A stretch of 64,000 nt of DNA, taken from an uncultured Pelagibacteraceae bacterium (lineage in GTDB: Bacteria > Pseudomonadota > Alphaproteobacteria > Pelagibacterales > Pelagibacteraceae). The stretch spans positions 142,001 through 206,000 of the forward strand of contig CACJHW010000001.1 of the NCBI GenBank assembly GCA_902593285.1, given 5' to 3'. Shown here piece by piece: positions 10,664 to 21,652 of the stretch. Under the pieces are notes generated by a model. That model had not been told where the DNA came from and did no database searches. It saw nothing but the letters and a program-made list of their open reading frames with translations. Position numbers and translations under genes: made by a program. Each line of letters begins with the position of its first letter. Position 1 is the stretch's first letter.

Positions 10664-11651
10664 GTTTTTATTAAATCAATTAAAAGACAAACAAACTTCT
10701 AAAATTTATAAAAAATTTGAAAAAAATCTTAATTTAAAAGAGAATTTTATAGTTACAGTTTCTGGTGGACCAGACAGTCTAGCTTTATGTTTTTTATCAA
10801 AAATTTATTCGATTAAAAAACATCTAAAAGTAAAATATTTGCACGTTGATCATAAACTTAGAAATAATTCAACAAAAGAGGCAAAATTTGTAAAATTACT
10901 TCTAAAAAAATTGTCTACAAATCTTGAGATTTTAACCTGGATTGGAAAAAAACCAAAAAGCAACATTCAATCAATTGCAAGAGATAAAAGATATACACTC
11001 TTGATCAATAAGGCAAAAAAATTAAAAATAAAAAATATTTTACTGGGTCATCATAAGGATGATTTAATAGAGAATTTTTTTATTAGAATTTTGAGAGGCA
11101 GCGGTTTAAATGGCATGGTGTCATTTGATCAAAAAACTAATCTACAAAATATTAATTTGATTAGACCTTTGTTAAAATTTTCTAAACAAAATTTAAAGTA
11201 TATTACAAAAAAAGTTTTTAAAAACTATGTTGAAGATCCCTCTAATAAAAACGATGAATTTAAAAGAGTAAAAATTAGAAATTTTATAAAGCAGCTGGAA
11301 TTAGAGGGATTGGATAATGATAAATTTAATCTAACGATTAAAAATTTAAGATTCGCTAACGAGTCAATTAAATACTTTGTAGAAAAAAATTTAAAAGATA
11401 ATTCAACAATTTCAAATAATAATAAGTTTGTTATTTTGAATAAAAATTTTTTTCTTCAACCAGAAGAAGTAGTTTTTAGGTCTCTCACAGATGTGTTAAA
11501 AGGTGTTGGCAAAAAATACTACCCAGTAAGAGGAAAAAAAATTGATAACTTAATTTATCAAATTAAAAATAATACCTCTTTTAAGATCACTTTAGGAAAC
11601 TGTGAAATAAAGAAGGTAAATAACTCAGTTATAGTATCAAAAGAGCGTTAA
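10623..11651 (+). CDS. tilS: tRNA(Ile)-lysidine synthetase
   Basis: VTVSGGPDSLALCFL PP-loop; HVDHKLRNNS; LLGHHKDDLIENFFIRILRGSGLNGM. Confidence 0.92.
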   Translation: MSPKNLNASNKTHKFLLNQLKDKQTSKIYKKFEKNLNLKENFIVTVSGGPDSLALCFLSKIYSIKKHLKVKYLHVDHKLRNNSTKEAKFVKLLLKKLSTNLEILTWIGKKPKSNIQSIARDKRYTLLINKAKKLKIKNILLGHHKDDLIENFFIRILRGSGLNGMVSFDQKTNLQNINLIRPLLKFSKQNLKYITKKVFKNYVEDPSNKNDEFKRVKIRNFIKQLELEGLDNDKFNLTIKNLRFANESIKYFVEKNLKDNSTISNNNKFVILNKNFFLQPEEVVFRSLTDVLKGVGKKYYPVRGKKIDNLIYQIKNNTSFKITLGNCEIKKVNNSVIVSKER

Positions 11652-11714
11652 AGTTGACGAAATAACTGATATTTTGTCACTTGTTAATTTAATAATAATT
11701 CTTATTTTAAACCT

Positions 11715-13622
11715 ATGAATTTAAAAAATCTTGCAATGTGGGGAATAATAATATTCCTAACCATAGGTCTTTATAACATGTTTAAAAATCCACAGTCTAA
11801 CGTTAGAGGTGGAAATCAAATAATATTTTCAGATTTTTTAAATTCAGTAGATGACGGTGAAGTTCTAAAAGTTGAGATCCAGGGAAATAACATCAAAGGT
11901 ACTTATTCGAATGGAAATTCTTTTTCAACTTATGCTCCTAATGATCCAAATCTTATAGAAAAATTATCAGAGAAAGGCGTGAGTATTTCAGCAGCACCTT
12001 TAGATGAAAAAATGCCTTCATTGTTTGGTGTACTCTTATCATGGTTTCCTATGTTATTACTGATTGCAGTGTGGATTTTCTTCATGAGACAAATGCAGGG
12101 TGGCAAAGGTGGAGCAATGGGATTTGGAAAATCAAAAGCTAAAATGATGAATGAATTAAAAGGAAAGGTTACTTTTAATGATGTTGCTGGTGTAGAGGAA
12201 GCTAAAGAAGAAGTAGAAGAAATGGTAGAATTCTTAAAAGATCCTAAAAAATTTAGTAGGTTGGGTGGTAAAATTCCAAGAGGAGCTTTACTTGTTGGTC
12301 CTCCAGGAACTGGTAAAACTTTATTAGCAAGGGCAATTGCAGGTGAAGCAGGTGTTCCGTTTTTCACTATTTCAGGATCTGATTTTGTTGAGATGTTCGT
12401 TGGAGTAGGAGCATCTAGAGTAAGAGATATGTTTGAACAAGGTAAAAAAAACTCTCCATGTATTATTTTTATAGATGAGATAGATGCTGTTGGAAGAAGT
12501 AGAGGGGCAGGTCTAGGGGGTGGAAATGATGAGAGAGAACAAACCTTAAACCAGTTATTAGTTGAAATGGATGGTTTTGATACAAATGAAGGTGTCATAA
12601 TTATAGCTGCAACAAACAGACCAGATGTGCTTGATCCAGCATTATTAAGACCAGGAAGATTTGATAGACAGGTAGTAGTTTCAAATCCAGATATTATTGG
12701 AAGAGAGAAAATTTTAAAAGTTCACGTAAAAAAAATAAAAATGGCACCAGATGTTAATTTAAGAACAATTGCAAGAGGCACGCCAGGATTTTCAGGTGCT
12801 GATCTTGCAAATATAGTTAATGAAGCAGCTTTGTTAGCAGCGAGAAAAAATAAGAGGATAGTCACATTACTAGAATTTGAGGAAGCAAAAGATAAAGTTA
12901 TGATGGGTGCTGAAAGACGTTCAATGGTCATGACAGAAGATGAGAAAAAACTAACTGCATACCATGAGGGTGGACATGCTCTAGTGTCGTTTAATATGCC
13001 AAGTTATGATCCAATCCATAAAGCTACTATTATACCAAGAGGAAGAGCTCTTGGAATGGTAATGAACTTACCTGAAAGAGACAAACACGGTTACTCAATA
13101 AAATATCTTAAAGCGAGATTAGCTGTTTGTTTTGGAGGAAGAGTAGCTGAAGAATTAATTTTTGGAAAAGATAATATATCTACAGGAGCAGGAGGAGGAA
13201 ATGGGTCTGATATTAATCAGGCTACACAGTTAGCAAGAGCAATGGTAACAAAATACGGAATGAGTGAAGAAATGGGTCCAGTTGAATATGGAGAAAACCA
13301 AGAAGAAGTGTTTTTGGGAAGATCTGTTACTCAAACTCAATCGGTATCAGAGGAAGTTGCTCAGAAAATTGATAAAGAAATAAGAAAGCTTGTAGATGAA
13401 GGATATAATAAAGCTAAGGAAATTTTAACAGAAAAAATAGAGGATCTACATAAAATTGCGAAAGCTCTGATAACTTATGAGACTTTAACTGGTGAAGAAA
13501 TAGAAAATATAATTAATAAAAATTTATATCCTAAAGATAAAATTTTAGATAATCCAGAAACAAAAGATGATCAAGATTCAGCTTTGGGCGCGATGGGTTT
13601 GAAACCAAAAATTGTTCATTAA
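11715..13622 (+). CDS. ftsH: ATP-dependent zinc metalloprotease FtsH
   Basis: [29 protein letters not shown] zinc site; 635 aa. Confidence 0.97.
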   Translation: MNLKNLAMWGIIIFLTIGLYNMFKNPQSNVRGGNQIIFSDFLNSVDDGEVLKVEIQGNNIKGTYSNGNSFSTYAPNDPNLIEKLSEKGVSISAAPLDEKMPSLFGVLLSWFPMLLLIAVWIFFMRQMQGGKGGAMGFGKSKAKMMNELKGKVTFNDVAGVEEAKEEVEEMVEFLKDPKKFSRLGGKIPRGALLVGPPGTGKTLLARAIAGEAGVPFFTISGSDFVEMFVGVGASRVRDMFEQGKKNSPCIIFIDEIDAVGRSRGAGLGGGNDEREQTLNQLLVEMDGFDTNEGVIIIAATNRPDVLDPALLRPGRFDRQVVVSNPDIIGREKILKVHVKKIKMAPDVNLRTIARGTPGFSGADLANIVNEAALLAARKNKRIVTLLEFEEAKDKVMMGAERRSMVMTEDEKKLTAYHEGGHALVSFNMPSYDPIHKATIIPRGRALGMVMNLPERDKHGYSIKYLKARLAVCFGGRVAEELIFGKDNISTGAGGGNGSDINQATQLARAMVTKYGMSEEMGPVEYGENQEEVFLGRSVTQTQSVSEEVAQKIDKEIRKLVDEGYNKAKEILTEKIEDLHKIAKALITYETLTGEEIENIINKNLYPKDKILDNPETKDDQDSALGAMGLKPKIVH

Positions 13623-13628
13623 TAAATA

Positions 13629-14681
13629 ATGCCAAGATATTACACAAGAGCGTGTAATTTCTACTTCGGCAAACAATCAAAAATTTTAGTAAATAAAAAA
13701 AAATCTATCCCTTTACATCAGATTAAAGAAATATCTTTTGACCATGTTGAGATAATTACAAGAAAAAAAATTAGAAAAATTTCAATAAATAAAATTAAAA
13801 ATTTAACAAAAAAAATAAAAACAAAAATAAATTCAGATTTAAAAAAAATTAGATCAAAAAAATCAAATTTTTCAAACTTAAATTTTAAAAAAATTCCAAA
13901 TATATTGGGTGTTTTAAATCTTACTCCTGATAGTTTTTCCGATGGAGGAAAATTTAACAAAAAAAATAAAGGCGTCATTCATGCTATCAATTTATATAAA
14001 ACTGGTGCTTCGTTAGTAGATGTTGGCGGAGAGTCTACAAGACCAGGGTCGAAGGAAGTGAATGAAAATCGAGAATGGTATAGAATTAATAAGACATTAA
14101 AATTAATTGTAAAAAAAATACCAATATCTTTAGACACAAGAAAATCTGCAATTATGGAAAATGGTATTAGAATGGGGGTTAAACTTATTAATGATGTTTC
14201 AGGATTAAGCCACGATCCTAAAACAATAAATGTTTTAAAAAAGTATAAAATTCCATTTGTAATACAGCATTCTGTTGGGACACCAGAAAATATGCAAAAG
14301 AATCCAATATATAAAAATGAATTATTAGATATATATGATTATTTTGAAGATAAGATTAAGTTAATAAGGTCTAAAGGTATTAAACACAATAATATAATTT
14401 TAGATCCTGGAATTGGATTTGGAAAAAATTTGAAACATAATATGAATCTTATAAGAGGTGTTTCTATTTTTCATTCATTAGGTTTTCCTATACTAGTAGG
14501 GAATTCAAGAAAAAGATTTATTAAAGATATATCAAAAAAAAATGATAGCGAAACAAGGATCGGTGGAACTATGGCATCTTCAATTTATTTAATGATGCAA
14601 GGAATTCAGATTTTAAGAATTCATGATGTTAATGAAGTTATGCAAGGTATTAAAGTTTTTAAACAGATAATCAAAAATTAA
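13629..14681 (+). CDS. folP: Dihydropteroate synthase with N-terminal extension
   Basis: ILGVLNLTPDSFSDGG and VDVGGESTRPGS; catalytic domain starts about 95 aa in. Confidence 0.92.
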   Translation: MPRYYTRACNFYFGKQSKILVNKKKSIPLHQIKEISFDHVEIITRKKIRKISINKIKNLTKKIKTKINSDLKKIRSKKSNFSNLNFKKIPNILGVLNLTPDSFSDGGKFNKKNKGVIHAINLYKTGASLVDVGGESTRPGSKEVNENREWYRINKTLKLIVKKIPISLDTRKSAIMENGIRMGVKLINDVSGLSHDPKTINVLKKYKIPFVIQHSVGTPENMQKNPIYKNELLDIYDYFEDKIKLIRSKGIKHNNIILDPGIGFGKNLKHNMNLIRGVSIFHSLGFPILVGNSRKRFIKDISKKNDSETRIGGTMASSIYLMMQGIQILRIHDVNEVMQGIKVFKQIIKN

Positions 14682-16012
14682 TGGCAAAAAAATATTTTGG
14701 AACAGATGGAATAAGAGGAGCAGTTAATAGCAAATACATAAATGGAGATATGTTCTTTAAATTTGGACTTGCTAGTGGAACATACTTTAAATCTCAAAAA
14801 AAAAGAAAACAAACAGCAATAATCGCAAAAGATACGAGATTGTCTGGATATACACTTGAACCAGCTCTTGTCTCAGGTTTGGCTTCAGCTGGCATGCATG
14901 TTTATACCCTAGGACCCTTACCAACTAATGCGTTGGCTATGTTAACAAAAGAGATGAAGGCAAATATGGGTATAATGATTACCGCTTCTCATAATCCACA
15001 TTTCGACAACGGTTTAAAATTGTTTGGTCCTGATGGAATGAAATTATCAGATAAAATAGAAAAAAAAATTGAGAGTCTCATTGATAAGAAAATCTCAAAA
15101 AATCTCTCGCATTCTGAAAAATTAGGAAGAGTTAAAAGATTAGAAACAGGCACCAAAAATTATATTAAAATATTAAAAAAAAATTTCACAAAAGAGTTTA
15201 ATTTAAGAGGACTAAGAATAGTAATCGACTGTGCAAACGGTGCTGGTTATAAGGCAGGTCCTGAATTATTGAAATCATTAGGAGCTAAAGTGATAGCAAT
15301 AGGTGTTAAACCAAATGGTTTAAATATTAATAAAAAATGTGGATCAACTTTTCCAAGAAATATTAGGTCTGCTGTAAAAAAATATAAAGCTCATATCGGA
15401 ATATCTTTAGATGGAGATGCTGACAGAATTATTATGTGTGATGAGAAAAGCAATATAATAGATGGAGATCAAATTATAGCTGCTTTAGCTACAAGATGGA
15501 AAAATAAAAAAATGTTAAAAGGAGGAGTTGTTGGAACATTAATGTCAAATTATGGTTTAGAAAAATATTTTAAATCTAAAGGAATAAAATTTTTGAGGGC
15601 AAATGTTGGAGATAGATATGTTAAAGAAAAAATGCAAAAATATAATTTTAATTTAGGCGGTGAACAATCGGGACATATCATTTTAGGTAAATTTGCAACT
15701 ACAGGAGATGGTTTGTTAGTAGCTTTAGAAGCTCTTTTTGCTTTAAGAAAAGGAAAAAAGGCAAGTGAATTTTTTGAACAATTTAAGAAAACACCTCAGC
15801 TCTTAGAAAATATAGAAGTAAAAGACAAAAATATTATTAACAAACCAGAGATAAAAAAAATTATAAAAAATGCAGTTAAATTAATTAAAGGTAAAGGAAG
15901 AATTTTGGTAAGAAAATCAGGTACAGAGTCTAAAATAAGAGTAATGGGAGAAAGTGAAAACAAAGCTCTTCTATATAAATGTGTGAACATGATTACGAAA
16001 AAAATTAAATAA
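14681..16012 (+). CDS. glmM: Phosphoglucosamine mutase
   Basis: KYFGTDGIRG, MITASHNPHFDNGLKLFG, SLDGDADRI. Confidence 0.95.
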   Translation: MAKKYFGTDGIRGAVNSKYINGDMFFKFGLASGTYFKSQKKRKQTAIIAKDTRLSGYTLEPALVSGLASAGMHVYTLGPLPTNALAMLTKEMKANMGIMITASHNPHFDNGLKLFGPDGMKLSDKIEKKIESLIDKKISKNLSHSEKLGRVKRLETGTKNYIKILKKNFTKEFNLRGLRIVIDCANGAGYKAGPELLKSLGAKVIAIGVKPNGLNINKKCGSTFPRNIRSAVKKYKAHIGISLDGDADRIIMCDEKSNIIDGDQIIAALATRWKNKKMLKGGVVGTLMSNYGLEKYFKSKGIKFLRANVGDRYVKEKMQKYNFNLGGEQSGHIILGKFATTGDGLLVALEALFALRKGKKASEFFEQFKKTPQLLENIEVKDKNIINKPEIKKIIKNAVKLIKGKGRILVRKSGTESKIRVMGESENKALLYKCVNMITKKIK

Positions 16013-16013
16013 A

Positions 16014-16826
16014 TTGAAACCTAATTCTAAAATTTTAATTATTGCAGGATCTGACTCATCTGGTGGAGCAGGTATTCAAGCTGATATAAAAACTATCACT
16101 GCTCTTGGTTCTTATGCAATGACAGCAATAACAGCAGTTACATCACAAAATACCACAGGTGTAAAATCAATTTTTGGGATTAATCCAAAAGAAATTTTTA
16201 ATCAAATTATTTATAGTTGTAAAGATATAAGACCTGATGCAATAAAGATTGGTATGCTGCATTCTTCAGAGGTTATTAGAACGGTAATAAAAGCTTTGGA
16301 TGTAATTAAAGTTAAAAAAATCGTATTAGACCCAGTAATGGTTGCTAAAGGAGGGGCTAAACTGATCGATAGTAAAGCTATTCAACTTTTAAAATTAAAA
16401 CTAATTAAAAAAGTATCACTTATTACTCCCAATATCCCTGAGGCAGAAATTTTAACTAAAACAAAAATTATAACAAAAGAGGATATGATTTTTGCCGCCA
16501 ATAAACTTATAGGTTTAGGAGCTAAAAATGTACTTATAAAAGGTGGTCATTTAAAACATAAAAATGTATTAGATATTTTAATAAACACAAAAGATCTAAA
16601 GATCTTCAAAAGCGAGCGTCACAAAACAAAGAATACTCATGGTACAGGTTGTACATTATCTAGCTCAGTTACAACTTTTTTATCATGTGGAAAAACAGTA
16701 AAGAAATCTTGTGAGCTAGGAATTAAGTATGTAAATTCTGCAATTAAATCTAACCCGAAATATGGAAAAGGTCATGGCCCAATTAACCATCTCACTTCCT
16801 TAAAAGTAAACAGAAAATTTAAATAA
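16014..16826 (+). CDS. thiD: Hydroxymethylpyrimidine/phosphomethylpyrimidine kinase
   Basis: [56 protein letters not shown] start. Confidence 0.93.
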   Translation: MKPNSKILIIAGSDSSGGAGIQADIKTITALGSYAMTAITAVTSQNTTGVKSIFGINPKEIFNQIIYSCKDIRPDAIKIGMLHSSEVIRTVIKALDVIKVKKIVLDPVMVAKGGAKLIDSKAIQLLKLKLIKKVSLITPNIPEAEILTKTKIITKEDMIFAANKLIGLGAKNVLIKGGHLKHKNVLDILINTKDLKIFKSERHKTKNTHGTGCTLSSSVTTFLSCGKTVKKSCELGIKYVNSAIKSNPKYGKGHGPINHLTSLKVNRKFK

Positions 16827-18118
16827 TGAAAAATATAGTCGTTGTTGGATCTCAATGGGGTGACGAAGGTAAAGGAAAAATTGTTGATTGGTTATCTGAA
16901 CAGGCTGATGTAGTGATAAGATTCCAAGGAGGTCACAATGCTGGTCATACTTTAGTGATTGATGGTGTTACTTATAAATTGAGATTATTGCCATCTGGAA
17001 TAGTTAGAAAAGGCAAAATATCAATTATTGGCAACGGAGTTGTTGTAGATCCATGGGCTTTATTAGAGGAAATAGAAGAAATAAAATCTAAAGGTGTAGA
17101 AGTAAATGTAAATAATTTTATTATTTCGGAGTCTGCAAATTTAATTTTGCCTTTTCATAGAGAAATGGATGAGATTAGAGAGGATGCAGCAGGAAAAAGC
17201 AAAATAGGAACTACAAGGCGTGGAATTGGACCAGCATATGAAGATAAAGTTGGAAGAAGATCTATAAGAGTTATGGATCTAAGATCTGAAAAAAATTTAG
17301 ATCAAAGACTCGACTCTGTACTAGTTCATCATAATGCAATTAGAAAGGGCTTAGGAAAAAAAATTTTTGAAAAAGATCAGCTTAAATCTGATTTGCTTAA
17401 AATAGCACCAAAAATATTAGAATTTTCTCAGCCAGTTTGGTTAAAGATTGATCAATTTAGAAAACAAAAAAAAAGAATTTTATTCGAAGGAGCCCAGGGT
17501 ATTTTACTTGATGTAGATCATGGAACTTATCCTTTTGTAACTTCATCTAATACTGTTGCCTCAAGCGCAGCTACAGGAACTGGTTGTGGCCCTAATTCGA
17601 TTAATTATGTTCTTGGAATTACAAAAGCTTACACAACAAGAGTTGGTGAAGGTCCTTTTCCTACAGAGTTAACGGATGATGTTGGTGAACTTTTAGGAAC
17701 ACGTGGAAAAGAATTTGGAACTGTTACAAGTAGAAAAAGAAGATGCGGATGGTTTGACGGTGTTTTAGTAAGGCAAACTATTAAAGTTTCAGGTATTGAT
17801 GGTATCGCTTTAACAAAATTAGATGTACTCGATGAATTAGATGAAATTAAAATGTGTGTTGCTTATGAGCTTGATGGTAAAAGATTAGATTATTTACCTG
17901 CTGCTGTAGAAGATCAAATAAAAATAAAACCAATTTATGAAACTTTTCCAGGTTGGAAAGTTTCTACAAATGGAGTTAAAAATCTAGACTCATTACCTGA
18001 AAATGCAAAAAAATATATTTTTGCTGTTGAAGATTTTATTGGTGCAAAAGTATCAAGTATTTCAACTAGCCCAGAAAGAGATGATACTATTTTAATTGAA
18101 AACCCTTTTGAAGTTTAG
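16826..18118 (+). CDS. purA: Adenylosuccinate synthetase
   Basis: [29 protein letters not shown]. Confidence 0.97.
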   Translation: MKNIVVVGSQWGDEGKGKIVDWLSEQADVVIRFQGGHNAGHTLVIDGVTYKLRLLPSGIVRKGKISIIGNGVVVDPWALLEEIEEIKSKGVEVNVNNFIISESANLILPFHREMDEIREDAAGKSKIGTTRRGIGPAYEDKVGRRSIRVMDLRSEKNLDQRLDSVLVHHNAIRKGLGKKIFEKDQLKSDLLKIAPKILEFSQPVWLKIDQFRKQKKRILFEGAQGILLDVDHGTYPFVTSSNTVASSAATGTGCGPNSINYVLGITKAYTTRVGEGPFPTELTDDVGELLGTRGKEFGTVTSRKRRCGWFDGVLVRQTIKVSGIDGIALTKLDVLDELDEIKMCVAYELDGKRLDYLPAAVEDQIKIKPIYETFPGWKVSTNGVKNLDSLPENAKKYIFAVEDFIGAKVSSISTSPERDDTILIENPFEV

Positions 18119-19008
18119 TTTGCGGGTAAAAGATTTTTTGATTTAGCTAATAGAAGCATATGCTTTTGGAGTTTTTCAAATGCTTTATTTTCAATTTGTC
18201 TGACTCTTTCTCTGCTAATTTTATATTTTTTACTTAAATCTTCAAGTGTGGTTGGGTTATCATTTAGTCTTCTCGAGTATAAAATTTCTCTTTCTCTATC
18301 GTTAAGAACTTTAATAGAGTCTTTTAATAGATCTTTTCTTTGATCCATTTCCTCGTGGTGGGCTAATTTTAAATCATGATCAAGTTCTTTATCAACCAAC
18401 CAGTCTTGCCACTCATCTCCATCTTCCCCAACTTGAGCATTTAGCGAGAACTCCTTTCCAGAAAGTCTTCTATTCATAGAAACGACTTCTTCTTTACTTA
18501 CATCGAGCTTATTAGCTATATGATCAACGTGTTCATCTCTTAAATCTCCTTCAGTTTCTGGAGAAATTTGATTTTTAATTTTCTTTAAATTAAAAAATAA
18601 TTTTTTTTGAGCAGTAGTAGTTCCTATTTTAACAAGACTCCAAGATCTTAAAATATATTCTTGGATAGAAGCCTTAATCCACCACATTGCATAAGTTGCC
18701 AATCTAAAACCTTTTTCTGGTTCAAATTTCTTAACAGCTTGCATAAGACCTACATTTCCCTCTGAAATCATTTCATTAATAGGTAAACCATATCCTTTGT
18801 AGCCCATAGCAATCTTTGCAACTAATCTTAAGTGACTAGTGACTAGTTTTTCTGCAGCTTTAATATTTCCGGTTGTTTTCCAGTTTTTTGCTAGCATATA
18901 TTCTTCTTCTGCAGCTAACATCGGAAATTTTTTAATCTGCTCTAAATATGCAGATAGGCCACCTTCATTAGAAAGGGTTGGCAGATTATTGCTTATTGTT
19001 GTGCTCAT
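18115..19008 (-). CDS. rpoH: RNA polymerase sigma-32 factor RpoH
   Basis: Sigma-70 family regions plus [10 protein letters not shown] (RpoH box). Confidence 0.93.
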   Translation of the reverse strand: MSTTISNNLPTLSNEGGLSAYLEQIKKFPMLAAEEEYMLAKNWKTTGNIKAAEKLVTSHLRLVAKIAMGYKGYGLPINEMISEGNVGLMQAVKKFEPEKGFRLATYAMWWIKASIQEYILRSWSLVKIGTTTAQKKLFFNLKKIKNQISPETEGDLRDEHVDHIANKLDVSKEEVVSMNRRLSGKEFSLNAQVGEDGDEWQDWLVDKELDHDLKLAHHEEMDQRKDLLKDSIKVLNDREREILYSRRLNDNPTTLEDLSKKYKISRERVRQIENKAFEKLQKHMLLLAKSKNLLPAN

Positions 19009-19049
19009 AGCAGTGTTTATTTAATTAATTATACCTAATTTTCAATAAT

Positions 19050-20030
19050 TTATTCTTCAGTGTTTCTAAGCATTTTTAGAATATTATTTAGATCTTGTGG
19101 CAAAAGTGAGGAAAAAATCATCTCTTTCTTAGAACGTGGATGTATGAATCCTAAAGTTTTTGCATGCAGGAATTGCCTATTTAATTTTGTAATTAAATTT
19201 TGGATATCTAAATCAATATTTTTTAATTTTTTATATTTTTTTTTATATTTATCATCTCCAACTAGACTATTACCCTTATAATTCATATGAACTCTTATCT
19301 GGTGTGTCCTTCCTGTTTCTAATTTACATTCAACTAAACTCAAAGTTGGTGTTTTCTGATTTTCAAAAATTTCAAGTGTTTTATAATTTGTTATAGCTTT
19401 CTTACCTTTAGAACTACTAACTTCCATTAGCTGTCTATTTTTTGAACTACGAGTTATAAATGTTTCAATCCTCCCTGAGGATGGTCTTAATTTTCCCCAT
19501 ATTAAAAGTTGGTACTCTCTTATAATTGTATGATCACTAAATTGTTTTGATAAATTTTCATGAGTTTCATTGTTTTTTGCAATTACAACTAAACCAGATG
19601 TGTTTTTATCAATTCTATGAACAATACCAGGTCTTAACTCGTCACCTATATTTGATAAAGAATCCTTGTCATAATGCATCAATGCATTAACTATTGTTTT
19701 ATCATAATTTCCAGCTCCTGGATGCATGATTATTCCAGCAGGTTTATTAATTACTAATAGATCATCATCTTCGTATATTATTTCTAATTTAAATTCGTAA
19801 GGTTTAAGGGATGCTATTTCAGGCTCTGGAATTTTAAGATTTATAGTATCACCAATTGAGACTTTTTTTGAAGGACTTTTAATTATTTCATTATTTAGTG
19901 TTAACTTTTCTTTTAAAATTAAATTTTTAATCCTAGTTCTACTAATTAATTCCTCTCTTTTGTTAATTAAAACATCAACCCTTAAATTCTTCTCATCCTC
20001 CTTGACTATAAAATTAATGTTTTTTTCCAT
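19050..20030 (-). CDS. rluD: RluA/RluD-family 23S rRNA pseudouridine synthase
   Basis: S4 domain; GIVHRIDKNTSGLVVIAKN; GRTHQIRVHM. Confidence 0.9.
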   Translation of the reverse strand: MEKNINFIVKEDEKNLRVDVLINKREELISRTRIKNLILKEKLTLNNEIIKSPSKKVSIGDTINLKIPEPEIASLKPYEFKLEIIYEDDDLLVINKPAGIIMHPGAGNYDKTIVNALMHYDKDSLSNIGDELRPGIVHRIDKNTSGLVVIAKNNETHENLSKQFSDHTIIREYQLLIWGKLRPSSGRIETFITRSSKNRQLMEVSSSKGKKAITNYKTLEIFENQKTPTLSLVECKLETGRTHQIRVHMNYKGNSLVGDDKYKKKYKKLKNIDLDIQNLITKLNRQFLHAKTLGFIHPRSKKEMIFSSLLPQDLNNILKMLRNTEE

Positions 20031-20053
20031 AAAATATAATATTAATACTATAT

Positions 20054-20130
20054 GCGCTTGTAGCTCAACTGGATAGAGCGCCTGACTTCGGATCAGGAGG
20101 TTCTGGGTTCGACTCCTAGCAGGCGCACCA
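20054..20130 (+). tRNA. tRNA-Arg(TCG), CCA encoded
   Basis: Cloverleaf read by eye: acceptor GCGCTTG/CAGGCGC, anticodon loop CTTCGGA with CCTGA/TCAGG stem, T-arm CTGGG-TTCGACT-CCTAG, 3' ACCA. Confidence 0.95.
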
Positions 20131-20132
20131 AT

Positions 20133-20924
20133 TTATTCTCCCATGTTTATCAAAGTTCCCTTTTCTCTTGCTTTATCGAAAGAGTAATAAAATACGGATA
20201 TTGATAAAATTAAATAAAACCCATTAAGATAGACTGCATTTATTATATTTTCATAATTGACTGTTCCATTAACTAAAATATTTCTAGTCTCCTCAAAAAT
20301 ATATACTAATGGCAATGCGAAAGCGATTGATTGGAATATTTCTGGTAATATTTCAACTGGGTAGTATATACAGCCAAAAGGTGCTAACAAAAACATGGTA
20401 GACCATGCAATATTTTCAAAAGACGGACCAAATCTTAATAATCCTGCTGACACAAGTAGACCAAGCGTAATTCCAAATAAATATAAACTTAAGAAAAGAA
20501 AAGCCAAAGGAAAACCAAGTTTTAACAATGAAATTCCAAACAATGGAGAAGTTAATAGTATAGCCGGGATTAAACCAATTAATGCTCTAATTAAAGCAGT
20601 TAAAACTAGAGATACAATTATCTCACTAATTTTCATTGGTGCAATAAATAAGTTTGTAAAATTTCTGCTCCAAATTTCCTCCAAAAATAACATATTAAAG
20701 CCAATACTGGTTCTAAATAAAAAATCATAAAGAATTGCACATGAAAGAATAACTCCTACCGCACCACTGTAGTAAGTACTATGAGCTGCAAAAAAATTAG
20801 AAATAAATCCCCAGAGAGTAATTTGAATTGAAGGCCAATAAATTAAGTCTAATATTCTTGGAAATGATCTAGTTATTAAATAAAAGTGTCTTAAAAAAAG
20901 ACCATAAATTCTCATTAAATTCAT
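20133..20924 (-). CDS. ABC-2 type transporter permease
   Basis: 263 aa, six TM-like segments, ABC-2 pattern; adjacent to ATPase. Confidence 0.85.
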   Translation of the reverse strand: MNLMRIYGLFLRHFYLITRSFPRILDLIYWPSIQITLWGFISNFFAAHSTYYSGAVGVILSCAILYDFLFRTSIGFNMLFLEEIWSRNFTNLFIAPMKISEIIVSLVLTALIRALIGLIPAILLTSPLFGISLLKLGFPLAFLFLSLYLFGITLGLLVSAGLLRFGPSFENIAWSTMFLLAPFGCIYYPVEILPEIFQSIAFALPLVYIFEETRNILVNGTVNYENIINAVYLNGFYLILSISVFYYSFDKAREKGTLINMGE

Positions 20925-20926
20925 TT

Positions 20927-21652
20927 TTATTTTCTCGCAATTTCTAAAAATACTTCTTCTAAATTTCTTCTTCCATACTTTGTTATTAACTCTTCAGGAG
21001 TTCCTCTATCCACTATTAAACCATCTTTCATCATTAAAACAGAACTACATAATCTTTTTACTTCTTCCATATTATGAGAGGCAAGCAAAACTGATATTTT
21101 TTTTTCCTTTTTGTATTCTTCTAAAAACGATCTTACAAAATCACCAGTTTCAGGATCTAATGAGGCAGTGGGTTCATCCAACAAAAGTACCGTTGGATCA
21201 TTTATTAAAGCTTTAGCAAGACTTACCCTGTTTTTTTGTCCAGAAGAAAGTTCTCCTGTAATTTTGTTTAAAAGGTCTTTTAATCTAAGTTTATTTGCAA
21301 GATGATCTATTCGGTCATTTAAATTTTGAATATTATATAATTTTCCATAAACAATTAAATTTTGTTTAACTTTAAGTTTTTTAGGTAATTCAATATATGG
21401 TGAAATAAAATTCATTTTATGGAGAAGTGAGATTTTGTTTTTTTCAATATTTTCTCCGTTGATTAAAACCTCACCACTACTTGGTTTTAATAATCCTAAA
21501 ATCATTCCAATAGTTGTAGTTTTTCCACATCCATTAGGTCCCAATAAACCAACCATTTCATTTTCATTAATTTTAAAATTTATATTAGTTACTGCTACTT
21601 TATCTTTATATTTTTTTGATAGATTTATTACTTCAATAGAATTTGTCATCAA
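20927..21652 (-). CDS. ABC transporter ATP-binding protein (ABC-2 exporter)
   Basis: GPNGCGKTTTIGMILG, LSSGQKNRVSLAKALINDPTVLLLDEPTASLDP. Confidence 0.93.
   Translation of the reverse strand: MMTNSIEVINLSKKYKDKVAVTNINFKINENEMVGLLGPNGCGKTTTIGMILGLLKPSSGEVLINGENIEKNKISLLHKMNFISPYIELPKKLKVKQNLIVYGKLYNIQNLNDRIDHLANKLRLKDLLNKITGELSSGQKNRVSLAKALINDPTVLLLDEPTASLDPETGDFVRSFLEEYKKEKKISVLLASHNMEEVKRLCSSVLMMKDGLIVDRGTPEELITKYGRRNLEEVFLEIARK

Noticed and set aside
11930-12598. 222-aa antisense ORF inside ftsH
   Set aside because: Lies fully opposite a strongly conserved gene; low-complexity S/P/F-rich translation typical of shadow ORFs
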